A DNA stretch of 23,913 bases from Sphingomonadaceae bacterium (GTDB lineage Bacteria > Pseudomonadota > Alphaproteobacteria > Sphingomonadales > Sphingomonadaceae), in assembly GCA_016742125.1 (NCBI GenBank), contig JACVCM010000048.1:1-23913 (forward strand), in the 5' to 3' direction. Position 1 is the stretch's first letter; each line of letters opens with the position of its first letter. The position numbers were made by a program, and so were the translations under genes. The notes beneath the pieces were generated by a model. That model was given only the letters and a program-made list of their open reading frames with translations. It ran no database searches and was not told where the DNA came from. This document shows positions 7,139-14,983 of the stretch, one piece after another.

Positions 7139-9345
7139 GCCGGTTCAAACCACACGGGTGTTGCCTTGAAACTCGGTGTTTTGGATCGAGGATCAACCGC
7201 AGTCCCGGTCAGGATGTTGGCTTCCGGGTAATAGGCCATCACCGTTCCGCGTGCGAGGTCGAAGGCCTTGATGGTCACGCCCTCCATCCTGCCTTGCGCC
7301 GATACCAAAGTTGCGGTCCCGCCATCTGAAAGGCCGTTGGCGACGATATCCGCTTCGGACAGCATGACAGTCCAGCGATTCGCATTACCGCGATAGCTGT
7401 CGGTACGCTCATAGATGATCGTGTTGAACTGCCCTTCGGAACGCACGGTCGTAAGCATCAGGGGGGCGGTATGCGGATCGGGGGTTGGCCGCGTCACAAA
7501 ATGCGCCTTGCCATCATCGGTGTGGAAAACGGGTGTGTGCATGAGGCGGTTGGCAATGTGAAATTCCCGCCGCGCGACATCGATATCGGCAAGGGGCTCC
7601 ATCCCTGGGACGGTTTTGGCAATTGCCTCGCGGATGTGGCGGTGCTGTTTATATGCCTGCCAGTCGATGGGCGCATCGGGCAGGAGCCGCGCGGCAAGGT
7701 CGGCGAGGATCGTGACCTCTGGCCTCACATTGTCCAACCGGTCGATGCCTCCATCCGAGAAGCGTACAAAATTGAACATCGATTCCTGCGTGGTGGGCTG
7801 CCATTCCTCATCGCGTGCGGTGACCGGCAGGACTAAAGCTTCGCCGCCGTCAATGCCGTCGATATGACCACGATTCAGTGTCGTGGTCAGAAACAGTTTG
7901 AAGCCAATATGCTCCATCGCGGCGCGGGCCCAGTCACGTTGCGGCGTCGCCTCCAGCAAGTTTCCGCCCATGATGATAGCGGCGTCGATCGCGCCCGCTT
8001 CAGCCGCCTTCATCGCGGCCATCGTGTCATACCCCTTGGTCCGGGGCAGGGTGATACCCAGATTTTCCTCAATGGCGTTGAAAATTTCTGCAGGCAACAC
8101 GGGCTTAACCCCAATGGTACCGATCCCCTGCACATTGCTATGCCCACGCAAAGGTAGCAGTCCTGCTCCGGGCCGTCCGACCATCCCGCGGAGCAACGCC
8201 AGATTTGCTATATATTCCACCGTGTCGCAGCCATGAACATGATGAGTGACCCCCATGCCCCAGGCGAAGACCGCATGCCTGGCTCCGGCATAAAGCGCCG
8301 CGACCCTCTCGATATCGGCACGGCGAACGCCCGATTGCCGGTGGATCGTCGCCCAGTCCTGTGCCTCTATATCCGCACGCCAATCGTCGAAGCCGGTGCA
8401 GTGCGCGGCGATAAAGTCGCTTGCCTCGGCACGCTGGGCCAATATCGCCTTGGCCATGCCTTTCATCAGCGCGATGTCGCCACCAATGCGAGGTTGAAGA
8501 TAGTCAATTGCAATCTCGGTGCCGCCCGACAGCATCGAACGCGGGCTTTTAGGTACTGCAAATTTCACGAGCCCGGGCTCTTTAGCCGGATTGACAAAGA
8601 CCACCTCTCCGCCCCGTTCGCGAATCCCCTTTAGCTGGTGGATGAATCGTGGGTGGTTGGAGCTGGGGTTGGCGCCGATGATGAGCATGAAGTCGCATTT
8701 GCCCAAATCTGCCAACTCGACGGTCGCCGTGCCGGTGCCAATCGTGCTTTCCATCCCGATTCCGGTCGCCTGATGGCAATAATAGGAGCAGTTGTTGACG
8801 TTATTCGTTCCCCAGACGCGCGCAAGCAACTGGAACAGGAAGCCTGCCTCGTTCGATGAACGGCCCGAAGAGTAAAAGAAGCTGCGGTCCGGCTCGGTTG
8901 CACCCAGCCGCGATGCAGCGTGGTCGAGCGCCCAGTTCCAGTCCACAGGCCGAAAATGATCGCTGTCCGCTGCCTTGTAGATCGGAGTGTCCAACCGCCC
9001 AAGATGTTCAAGTTCGTGCCCGTCCAGATCCCGAAGATCGGACAGCTTGTGAGTCAGAACCTCTATCGGAATGGGTTGCTGGATATCGGTCGATTGGGCC
9101 TGGATGGATTTATTGCAGACACTGGGAAATTCGCCCAGCTCGTTGACCATGCCGCCGCGCTGGCCACCCATTCCAAGACCGCACGCCTTGCAAGCATTGT
9201 TCGAGGTCAATGCCTTCGCGCTGTTTTTCAAGCCCATGCGTCGCGCGGTTGCAAGCGCATATAGGACCTTCTTGGGTCCGCCGCCCACGGTCTGTCTGGA
9301 CATATGGGAAGATGTAGCCGGTTCAACGGTTTCCGCAAGCAGCAT
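7135..9345 (-). CDS. FdhF/YdeP-type molybdopterin oxidoreductase
   Basis: The protein (736 residues) belongs to the formate-dehydrogenase-alpha-like, bis-molybdopterin enzyme superfamily, closest in appearance to the FdhF/YdeP group. Cys190-His191 in NNCSYYCHQATGIG stands where formate dehydrogenases have the metal-binding Cys/Sec followed by His. The N-terminus has Cys52 and Cys55 (CKACGLGMGGQRGG) and Cys77, an incomplete form of the usual four-cysteine iron-sulfur motif, as in YdeP relatives. Binding-domain segments such as LIIGANPSSNHPRF and AWGMGVTHHVHG follow, with a C-terminal molydopterin-dinucleotide domain (IIYERTDSYRGNANRW). There is no twin-arginine signal, so it is cytoplasmic. 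E. coli YdeP is linked to acid resistance, but the reaction is not known. No FdhD or partner subunit gene is adjacent. ATG 9345 has a weak ribosome site; ATG 9303 is possible. Confidence 0.88.
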   Translation of the reverse strand: MLLAETVEPATSSHMSRQTVGGGPKKVLYALATARRMGLKNSAKALTSNNACKACGLGMGGQRGGMVNELGEFPSVCNKSIQAQSTDIQQPIPIEVLTHKLSDLRDLDGHELEHLGRLDTPIYKAADSDHFRPVDWNWALDHAASRLGATEPDRSFFYSSGRSSNEAGFLFQLLARVWGTNNVNNCSYYCHQATGIGMESTIGTGTATVELADLGKCDFMLIIGANPSSNHPRFIHQLKGIRERGGEVVFVNPAKEPGLVKFAVPKSPRSMLSGGTEIAIDYLQPRIGGDIALMKGMAKAILAQRAEASDFIAAHCTGFDDWRADIEAQDWATIHRQSGVRRADIERVAALYAGARHAVFAWGMGVTHHVHGCDTVEYIANLALLRGMVGRPGAGLLPLRGHSNVQGIGTIGVKPVLPAEIFNAIEENLGITLPRTKGYDTMAAMKAAEAGAIDAAIIMGGNLLEATPQRDWARAAMEHIGFKLFLTTTLNRGHIDGIDGGEALVLPVTARDEEWQPTTQESMFNFVRFSDGGIDRLDNVRPEVTILADLAARLLPDAPIDWQAYKQHRHIREAIAKTVPGMEPLADIDVARREFHIANRLMHTPVFHTDDGKAHFVTRPTPDPHTAPLMLTTVRSEGQFNTIIYERTDSYRGNANRWTVMLSEADIVANGLSDGGTATLVSAQGRMEGVTIKAFDLARGTVMAYYPEANILTGTAVDPRSKTPSFKATPVWFEPA

Positions 9346-9419
9346 GTTTTGACAGCAAGTTTCGGGACGCAGGCGATTCGGTTTCCCGCTATTCCGGCGT
9401 TAGATAAAGGAGCCGCGAC
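9346..9419. promoter_or_regulatory. Short divergent intergenic region
   Basis: These 74 bases separate the minus-strand oxidoreductase from the plus-strand DUF1203-ada unit, so promoters for both should lie here or in the flanking coding ends. The downstream side has a clear ribosome site, AAAGGAG at about 9405-9411, for the DUF1203 gene. No Ada box or confident -35/-10 pair could be identified by eye. Confidence 0.4.
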
Positions 9420-9887
9420 ATGAGCTACAGAATTACCGGGTTACAGCGTGACCAGTTTGAAGATTATTTTGGCATGGACGACATCGTTCTGGCGCAGCAC
9501 GGGGCGGTTCGCGTCACCGCCGAAGCTGACAGAGGCTGGCCCTGCCGGATCAGTCTGGAAGACGCCAAGGCGGGCGAGCAGCTTATTCTGCTGAACCATG
9601 TCAGCCATGAGGTCGCCACGCCCTATCGTTCCGCTTATGCCATCTACCTGCGCGAAAATGCGGGCATGACAGCTGAATATATCGATGAACCCCCGCCGGT
9701 CTTCGAAGGCCGCCCGATCGCTTTTCGCGCGTTCGATGCCGGGGGCATGCTCCGCGACGCCGCATTGGCGCTGCCCGGACAGGCCGACATCAAAATTCGC
9801 GGACTGTTCGATAACGCGGACATCGCCTATATCCACGCGCATAATGCTGCGCATGGGTGTTTTTCGGCCAAAGTGGAGCGGGCATGA
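9420..9887 (+). CDS. DUF1203 family protein
   Basis: The protein (155 residues) matches the DUF1203 family by its layout: an N-terminal YRITGL segment, then PCRISLEDAKAGEQLILLNH, then SPYR-like PYRSAYAIYLRE, and a C-terminal IHAHNAAHGCFSAKVER end. The repeated histidines and the cysteine near the C-terminus are notable, but no enzymatic role is established. There is no signal peptide. AAAGGAG lies nine bases or so before ATG 9420, so the start is secure. The stop TGA overlaps the ada start in an ATGA arrangement, implying translational coupling and making this the first gene of a three-gene unit with the alkylation-repair regulator. The function is unknown; only the context suggests a link with alkylation stress. 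Confidence 0.82.
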   Translation: MSYRITGLQRDQFEDYFGMDDIVLAQHGAVRVTAEADRGWPCRISLEDAKAGEQLILLNHVSHEVATPYRSAYAIYLRENAGMTAEYIDEPPPVFEGRPIAFRAFDAGGMLRDAALALPGQADIKIRGLFDNADIAYIHAHNAAHGCFSAKVERA

Positions 9888-10942
9888 TGTTGGAGATGAA
9901 AGTGGACAGGACATCCGCCGTCGATACCGACTGGGCCTTTGCCGCCTTTGACCGGCGCGACCGGTCGCTTGACGGGCAGTTTGTCGGTGCGGTCAAAACC
10001 ACCGGCATTTACTGCAAGCCGAGCTGCCCGGCGCGGCGGCCGCTACGCGAGAATGTGGAGTTTTTTTGGGAGCCAGCCGACGCGATCGCGGCGGGCTATC
10101 GGTCCTGCATGCGCTGCAAGCCCGATGAGGTCGGGCGAGACCGCGAAGCAGTTGCTGCCGCACTTAAACTGATAGAGCAGTCAGACGACACATTCTCGCT
10201 CGAGGAACTAGCCGATGCCGTCGGCTATGCCCCGCATCATTTTCACCGCATTTTCAAACGTGATACCGGTCTGACCCCCGCGGCCTATCGCCGTTCGGTC
10301 CAGGCGCGCCGCGCTGCCGATGCGCTCGATGGCAATGGCCGGGTTACAGACGCCATATATGAGGCGGGCTATTCGGGGCCGAGCCGCTTTTATGCAAATA
10401 CAAAAGGACATTTGGGCATGACGCCGAGCGCGTGGAAAAATGGCGGGGCAGGGGTCACAATCCGCTGGGCGGTTGTCGATACCGTACTCGGGCGGATGCT
10501 ACTAGCAGCAACCGACAAGGGGATTTGCCGCCTGTCCTTTGATGAGGATGAAAGCGTGTTGGCAGGCCGATTTCCCAATGCAGAAATTGTCGCTGGGGGA
10601 ACGGCGCTCGAGGACTTGGTCAGGGGTGCGATTGATGCAATCGAACGTCCGGCGCAGATGCCCGACCTGCCGCTCGATGTGGCGGGCACCGCTTTTCAGC
10701 AAGCAGTGTGGAACGAGCTGCGCCGTATCCCGGCGGGCGAGACGCGGACCTATGCCGACATCGCGGCGGCGGTCGGCAATCCCAAAGCGGTGCGCGCGGC
10801 AGGGTCGGCCAATGGCGCGAACAATGTTGCCGTGCTGATCCCGTGTCATCGCGTTATCCGCACCGATGGTAGCCTGGGCGGATATGCCTATGGATTGGAG
10901 CGGAAGGAAAAACTGCTGAACGCAGAAAGGGCGTCCATATGA
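9884..10942 (+). CDS. ada: Ada: methylphosphotriester/O6-methylguanine methyltransferase and regulator
   Basis: The protein (352 residues) has the full Ada layout. Residues 15-80 form the zinc domain that takes methyl groups from phosphotriesters; Cys44, Cys48, Cys75 and Cys78 (GIYCKPSCPA, SCMRCKP) are the ligands, Cys44 being the acceptor. Residues 85-185 are an AraC-type helix-turn-helix domain, and residues 190-350 form the O6-methylguanine transferase with the acceptor Cys321 in IPCHRVI. In the known system methylation of the N-terminal cysteine turns Ada into an activator of its own and other repair genes. ATG 9884 overlaps the stop of the DUF1203 gene (ATGA); 9887 and 9896 are alternatives. 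The end overlaps the next gene in the same way. All key residues are present. Confidence 0.95.
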   Translation: MMLEMKVDRTSAVDTDWAFAAFDRRDRSLDGQFVGAVKTTGIYCKPSCPARRPLRENVEFFWEPADAIAAGYRSCMRCKPDEVGRDREAVAAALKLIEQSDDTFSLEELADAVGYAPHHFHRIFKRDTGLTPAAYRRSVQARRAADALDGNGRVTDAIYEAGYSGPSRFYANTKGHLGMTPSAWKNGGAGVTIRWAVVDTVLGRMLLAATDKGICRLSFDEDESVLAGRFPNAEIVAGGTALEDLVRGAIDAIERPAQMPDLPLDVAGTAFQQAVWNELRRIPAGETRTYADIAAAVGNPKAVRAAGSANGANNVAVLIPCHRVIRTDGSLGGYAYGLERKEKLLNAERASI

Positions 10943-11688
10943 ACGATCGGGTGAAGACCTTTGGGGACCTGCATATCCCCGGTAAGCCGCTGATCCTTTA
11001 TAATATCTGGGACGCCGGCAGTGCGAAGGCGGTCGCGGAGGCAGGGGCGAAAGCGATCGCCACTGGAAGTTGGGGCGTCGCAAACTCCCTCGGTTACAAG
11101 GATGGGGAGACACTGCCGCTTGACGCCGCGCTGGATAATCTGGTGCGCATCCTCTCGGTGACCGACCTGCCGGTGACCATCGATATGGAGGCAGGCTATG
11201 GTGCCGATCCTGCCGTTGTTAAGGCTTCGGTTGCACGTGCAGCGGAAGCAGGAGCGGTTGGCATCAATATCGAGGATAAAGACCCGGCAACACGGCAGCT
11301 ATTCGCCACGGCCGATGCCGTGGCGCGGATTAAAGCCGCCGCTGCTTCGGGTTTATGGATCAATGCACGCTCCGATCTGTTCATTGTAACGCCTAAAGAG
11401 CAACATGATGCGGACTTGGTCGATGCAGTCGTCGAACGCGCAACAGCCTATGCGGATGCGGGCGCGAACAGCCTTTTTGTGCCGTTTATGTATAACGCTG
11501 CGCTGATCGGGAAACTGTGCGAAAAGTCGCCTCTGCCCGTGAATATCCTTGTGGGTCAGGGCATCCCCGACATCAAGACCCTCGCCGAACTGGGTGTAGC
11601 GCGGATCAGCCACGGGTACGGGCCTTGGGCAAAGGCGATGGCCGATCTGGCCGAGGCTGCCAGGGAGGCAATGGCGCAGGTAGCATGA
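10939..11688 (+). CDS. Isocitrate lyase/PEP mutase superfamily protein
   Basis: The protein (249 residues) is a TIM-barrel enzyme of the isocitrate lyase/phosphoenolpyruvate mutase superfamily, whose members make or break C-C or P-C bonds next to a carboxylate with bound magnesium. Landmarks are LYNIWDAGSAKAV near the N-terminus, the metal-binding segment IDMEAGYG (Asp82, Glu84), GINIEDKD (Glu112, Asp113) and INARSD (Arg144, Asp146). The KKCGH signature of true isocitrate lyase is absent, so the actual substrate is unknown; small family members include oxaloacetate decarboxylases and methylisocitrate-like lyases. ATG 10939 overlaps the ada stop as ATGA, so it is translated with ada. Why such an enzyme would be tied to DNA alkylation repair is not clear from the sequence. 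Confidence 0.85.
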   Translation: MNDRVKTFGDLHIPGKPLILYNIWDAGSAKAVAEAGAKAIATGSWGVANSLGYKDGETLPLDAALDNLVRILSVTDLPVTIDMEAGYGADPAVVKASVARAAEAGAVGINIEDKDPATRQLFATADAVARIKAAAASGLWINARSDLFIVTPKEQHDADLVDAVVERATAYADAGANSLFVPFMYNAALIGKLCEKSPLPVNILVGQGIPDIKTLAELGVARISHGYGPWAKAMADLAEAAREAMAQVA

Positions 11689-11883
11689 TCGGAAAACGCT
11701 CCGTAAACATTCGGTGGCGCGGTTGTTCCGTTTTCGGACGCCGCTGAATTTACAAGCGAATTTTGGTTAATACTAACAGTCTGTTTACCCTTTTTCTGCA
11801 TAGCACAGTCCAATCTGCGACAAATATCGGTCCGCCAATGGGGGCGTGACCGCCCGATTCGTCGCAAGCCAAGGGACTGCGCG
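11689..11883 (+). promoter_or_regulatory. Leader and promoter region of the exopolysaccharide operon
   Basis: This 195-base gap precedes the long exopolysaccharide operon and is clearly less GC-rich than the flanking genes. A possible sigma-70-type promoter is TTTACA (11749-11754) and TACTAA (11771-11776), spaced 16 bases; the match of the second element is poor. A small hairpin, TCCG-TTTT-CGGA (11727-11738), may help end transcription from the upstream gene. The ribosome site AAGGGA (11871-11876) serves the first gene. The untranslated leader would be about 100 bases; nothing in it matches a riboswitch I know. Confidence 0.35.
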
Positions 11884-12528
11884 ATGATGAAGTCGTTGAA
11901 AATCAAGCTGATACTGGCAATGGCTGTAGGCGCTGCAGCGCTAACCGGATGCGGCTCGATTGGCGGTGGTCCTGAATTGCCGCAAGCCCCTACAGTTTCG
12001 GCCCAGGAAGGCCCGGGCGAGGATTACATGATCGGCCCGCTCGACCAGCTCACCATTTTCGTGTGGCGGAACCCTGAGCTGGGCGCAAAAGTTCAGGTCC
12101 GTCCTGACGGCCGTATCACCACGCCGCTCATCACAGACATGCCCGCCGTCGGCAAAACCCCGACGATGCTGGCGCAGGATATCAAGCTGCAGCTGTCGCA
12201 ATATATCAACGATCCCATCGTCTCGGTGATCGTCAATGAATTTGCCGGCACGACGTCGCAGCAGGTCCGCATTGTGGGCGCGACGGAAAAACCGGCCTCC
12301 ATCCCCTATCGCGCCAACATGACCGTGCTCGACGCGATGATCGCGGTCGGTGGCCTCTCGGAATATGCGGCAGGCAACAAGGCGCGCCTTATCCGGTCGA
12401 ACAAGGGCACCGGTGCGCAGAAGGAATATTCGCTGCGGCTGGGCGACCTGTTGAAGCGCGGTGACAGCAAGGCGAACGTCCTGCTCCAGCCCGGCGATGT
12501 CATCATCATTCCGGAAAGCATGTTCTAA
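11884..12528 (+). CDS. XrtA-system polysaccharide export lipoprotein (Wza-like)
   Basis: The protein (214 residues) is an outer-membrane polysaccharide export lipoprotein. A signal peptide ends in the lipobox LTGC (Cys23 from the first ATG). Then comes a polysaccharide export domain (YMIGPLDQLTIFVWRNPEL, VRPDGRITTPLI) and an SLBB-type domain (VRIVGATEKPASIPYR, TVLDAMIAVGGLSEYA). Such proteins form the ring through which exopolysaccharide leaves the periplasm. It lacks the long C-terminal helix of E. coli Wza, as usual for the short PEP-CTERM-associated subfamily. ATG 11884 follows AAGGGA; ATG 11887 directly after is equally possible. It is the first gene of the operon, and the chain-length gene begins five bases after its stop. 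Confidence 0.9.
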   Translation: MMKSLKIKLILAMAVGAAALTGCGSIGGGPELPQAPTVSAQEGPGEDYMIGPLDQLTIFVWRNPELGAKVQVRPDGRITTPLITDMPAVGKTPTMLAQDIKLQLSQYINDPIVSVIVNEFAGTTSQQVRIVGATEKPASIPYRANMTVLDAMIAVGGLSEYAAGNKARLIRSNKGTGAQKEYSLRLGDLLKRGDSKANVLLQPGDVIIIPESMF

Positions 12529-12532
12529 GCCG

Positions 12533-14038
12533 ATGAACTCACTTTACGACGAATTCCGGATTGCCGTTCACAGCGTGTGGAACCGCCGCTGGCTCGCGCT
12601 TGCAGTTGCCTGGGGCCTATGCCTGCTCGGTTGGCTGGTGGTTGCCCTGATCCCCAACAAATATGAATCGAAGGCGCAAATACAGGTGCGGACGCAGACG
12701 ATGCTGTCCGATCAGGTTGGCTTCAATCCGCAAGACCAGCGCCGCAACATTCAGCAGCTCGCGCAAACGCTCACCTCGTCGGCCAATCTTGCCAAGGTCG
12801 TGCGCGGCACCGATCTGGGTGCCACGGTCGCTACAGATCAGGAACTGGCAGGAAAAATCGAAGGGTTGCGCGCCAATATCGAGGTGAAGGCTGAGCAAGA
12901 TGATTTCTTTGCCATAAGCGCAAAATTACCGAGCGGAAAGCTGGCACGTGATGTCGTCCAGAAGCTTATCGATGTGGCCGAGGAAGACAATATTGCGGGA
13001 GATCGCAAGGCGACCAGCCAGACGCTGCGCTTTCTCGATGCGCAGATCGAGGCACGGCAAAAGGAACTCGCCGAAGCCGAAGCGAAGCGTGTGGCCTATG
13101 AAACGCAAAATCTCGGGCTTCTGCCCGGCGTCGGTTCGGTGTCGCAGCGCATGGAGGCATCGCGCGCCGAGCTGAGCCAGATCGACTCGCAGCTGATTCA
13201 GGCGCGCAGTGCGCTCGCCGCACTGAACGGTCAGCTCGCAGGTACGCCTCCTACGCTGAACACGCCCTCGATGGCGGGCGGCGGTGCACCGAGCCCGCTG
13301 GCACAGGCACAGGGCGAGCTTGCGTCGATGCGTGCGCGCGGATTTACCGATAGCCATCCCGACGTGGTGACGATCAAGAACCAGATCGCCAATTTGCGGT
13401 CGCAGGGCAGCGGTGCACCAGGTGGAGGCGGATACCGCACCCCTAACCCGGCTTATAGTTCGCTCCAGTCGATGCGTGCTGAACGCGAGGCTGCGGTCAG
13501 CGCGTTGCAGGCACGCAAGAATTCGCTGCAGTCGGACATGACCCAGTTGGTGGTCAAGCAGACCGCGGAGCCGGGTGTTGCCGCCGAATATCAGCGCATC
13601 AACCGCGATTATGAGGTGCTCAAAGTCCAGAATGACAAGCTTGTCACCGAACGCGACCAGATTCGTTTGCGGGGGCAGGCGGAGACACAGACCGACGCGG
13701 TTCAGTTTCGCGTAGTAAAGGAACCGTCGCTTTCCAACGTCCCGGCCGCGCCGAACCGGCCATTGTTGTTGCTGGGCGTCCTGATTGCAGGCATCGGCGC
13801 GGGCATCGGGACAGCTTTTGCGCTGGGCCATTTGCAAACGAGCTTTCCGACGGCGGCCAAGCTGGAGCGTGCCAGCGGTCTGCCGGTCATCGGTTCTATT
13901 TCGCAGATGCTGACCGCCGAAGAACGCGAACAACGCAAGCAGAAGATGAATTATTTCTTTGGCGCGACCGGCGGGCTGGTCGGCGTCTTTGCGTTGCTGC
14001 TGGTCGCGGAGTTTGTGCAGCGCGGGTTAACGGCTTGA
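12533..14038 (+). CDS. XrtA-system polysaccharide chain-length determinant (Wzz/GNVR type)
   Basis: The protein (501 residues) is an inner-membrane polysaccharide co-polymerase that sets chain length and couples assembly to export. A Wzz domain starts with MNSLYDEFRIAVHSVWNRRW and a membrane segment at about 20-40. A long periplasmic region follows, rich in Glu, Gln and Ala with probable coiled coil (residues 170-230 and 330-390). The proline-rich VPAAPNRPLLLLG motif leads into a second membrane segment near residue 410, and a third hydrophobic segment lies close to the C-terminus (FFGATGGLVGVFALLLVAEF). A Pro/Gly-rich stretch with GGGAPSPLA near residue 245 and GAPGGGGYRTPNP near 300 interrupts the helical region. 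There is no fused kinase domain; the kinase is the next gene. ATG 12533 is chosen over an upstream in-frame ATG that lies inside the preceding gene. Confidence 0.92.
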   Translation: MNSLYDEFRIAVHSVWNRRWLALAVAWGLCLLGWLVVALIPNKYESKAQIQVRTQTMLSDQVGFNPQDQRRNIQQLAQTLTSSANLAKVVRGTDLGATVATDQELAGKIEGLRANIEVKAEQDDFFAISAKLPSGKLARDVVQKLIDVAEEDNIAGDRKATSQTLRFLDAQIEARQKELAEAEAKRVAYETQNLGLLPGVGSVSQRMEASRAELSQIDSQLIQARSALAALNGQLAGTPPTLNTPSMAGGGAPSPLAQAQGELASMRARGFTDSHPDVVTIKNQIANLRSQGSGAPGGGGYRTPNPAYSSLQSMRAEREAAVSALQARKNSLQSDMTQLVVKQTAEPGVAAEYQRINRDYEVLKVQNDKLVTERDQIRLRGQAETQTDAVQFRVVKEPSLSNVPAAPNRPLLLLGVLIAGIGAGIGTAFALGHLQTSFPTAAKLERASGLPVIGSISQMLTAEEREQRKQKMNYFFGATGGLVGVFALLLVAEFVQRGLTA

Positions 14039-14050
14039 GAGGGCTCCAGG

Positions 14051-14983
14051 ATGAACAAGCATAGCTCCATCAAGTCCGCCGGTTCGCTCCTGGAACGCGC
14101 GTCCGAGCTTTACGATTTCGGGTCGGCCTTGCGTGGTGGTCAGGCCACCGCGCCGGTGCCTCCCGTCGAGGAGCCGGCTTCCGCCGTCGTGCCGGTTGCT
14201 CCACAAGCTCCAGCGCAAACAACGCACGCGCCGCGCCGGTCGATTTCCGACATGGTTGCTATCGACCGCGAGATACTGGCCGCGCGCAATTTCATTGTCC
14301 CCGAAGCGCCGGTCACCGGCCTTTCGGAAGAATTCCGCATCGTCAAACGCCAGCTTCTTCTCGCAGCACGTGGCGGCAAGGGGTTCGAGGCTGTCCCGCA
14401 TGGCGAGCGGATACTGGTCTGCTCCGCCAATCCCGACGAGGGCAAGACATATTGCGCAATCAATCTGGCCATTTCGATGGCAAGCGAGAAGGACAATCGC
14501 GTGTTGCTGGTCGATGCCGACTTCGCCAAACCCAGTATCCTGTCCACCTTGGGTATCGAAACCCGGCTAGGGTTTATGGACGCGTTGGCCGATCCAGCAT
14601 GTGATGCGGAATCTCTGGTCCTTCGCACCGATATCGAGGGACTTTCGATCCTGCCGGCAGGCAGCCAGACCAATCACGATACCGAATATCTGGCCGCCGC
14701 CCGGACCGCTGAGGTAATCGACAATCTGACCCGAAACGACCCTTCCCGGATCATTATATTCGACTCGCCGCCAGCCTTGGCGGCGTCGCCGGCATCGGTC
14801 TTGGCACTCCATGTGGGGCAGACACTGATGGTCGTCCATGCCGACGTCACCACCGACAGCGCGCTGCGCGATGCGCTCGGTCTGCTCAGCGGATGCGAGC
14901 ATGTGCAACTGCTTCTCAACCGAACCAAATTCTCTCCCACCGGGCGGAAGTTCGGCAACTACTACGGATATGGAGCATCATGA
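14051..14983 (+). CDS. XrtA-system tyrosine autokinase (CpsD/BY-kinase)
   Basis: The protein (310 residues) is a bacterial tyrosine kinase that partners the chain-length protein and controls polymer assembly through cycles of autophosphorylation. It has the EEFRIVKRQLL oligomerisation segment (residue 93 on), Walker A SANPDEGKT (125-133), Walker A' LLVDAD (152-157) and Walker B IIIFDSPP (234-241). The C-terminus has a small tyrosine cluster (GNYYGYGAS), the likely phosphorylation site. The first 65 residues are variable and Pro/Ala-rich. A GAGAGGGC-type ribosome site precedes ATG 14051. The stop overlaps the start of the next gene (ATGA). In Walker A, aspartate replaces the more common glycine before EGK, which is within the range of these kinases. 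Confidence 0.92.
   Translation: MNKHSSIKSAGSLLERASELYDFGSALRGGQATAPVPPVEEPASAVVPVAPQAPAQTTHAPRRSISDMVAIDREILAARNFIVPEAPVTGLSEEFRIVKRQLLLAARGGKGFEAVPHGERILVCSANPDEGKTYCAINLAISMASEKDNRVLLVDADFAKPSILSTLGIETRLGFMDALADPACDAESLVLRTDIEGLSILPAGSQTNHDTEYLAAARTAEVIDNLTRNDPSRIIIFDSPPALAASPASVLALHVGQTLMVVHADVTTDSALRDALGLLSGCEHVQLLLNRTKFSPTGRKFGNYYGYGAS

Noticed and set aside
11715..11729. A possible sigma-54 promoter (TGGCGC-N5-TTCC) upstream of the exopolysaccharide operon
   Set aside because: The -24 part fits, and PEP-CTERM loci can be under a sigma-54 regulator, but the essential GC of the -12 element is CC here. Too weak to annotate.
12926..13933. A 335-codon open frame on the minus strand opposite the chain-length gene
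   Set aside because: The translation is Arg/His/Cys-rich and patternless, with no ribosome site. The plus-strand frame has a clear family match.
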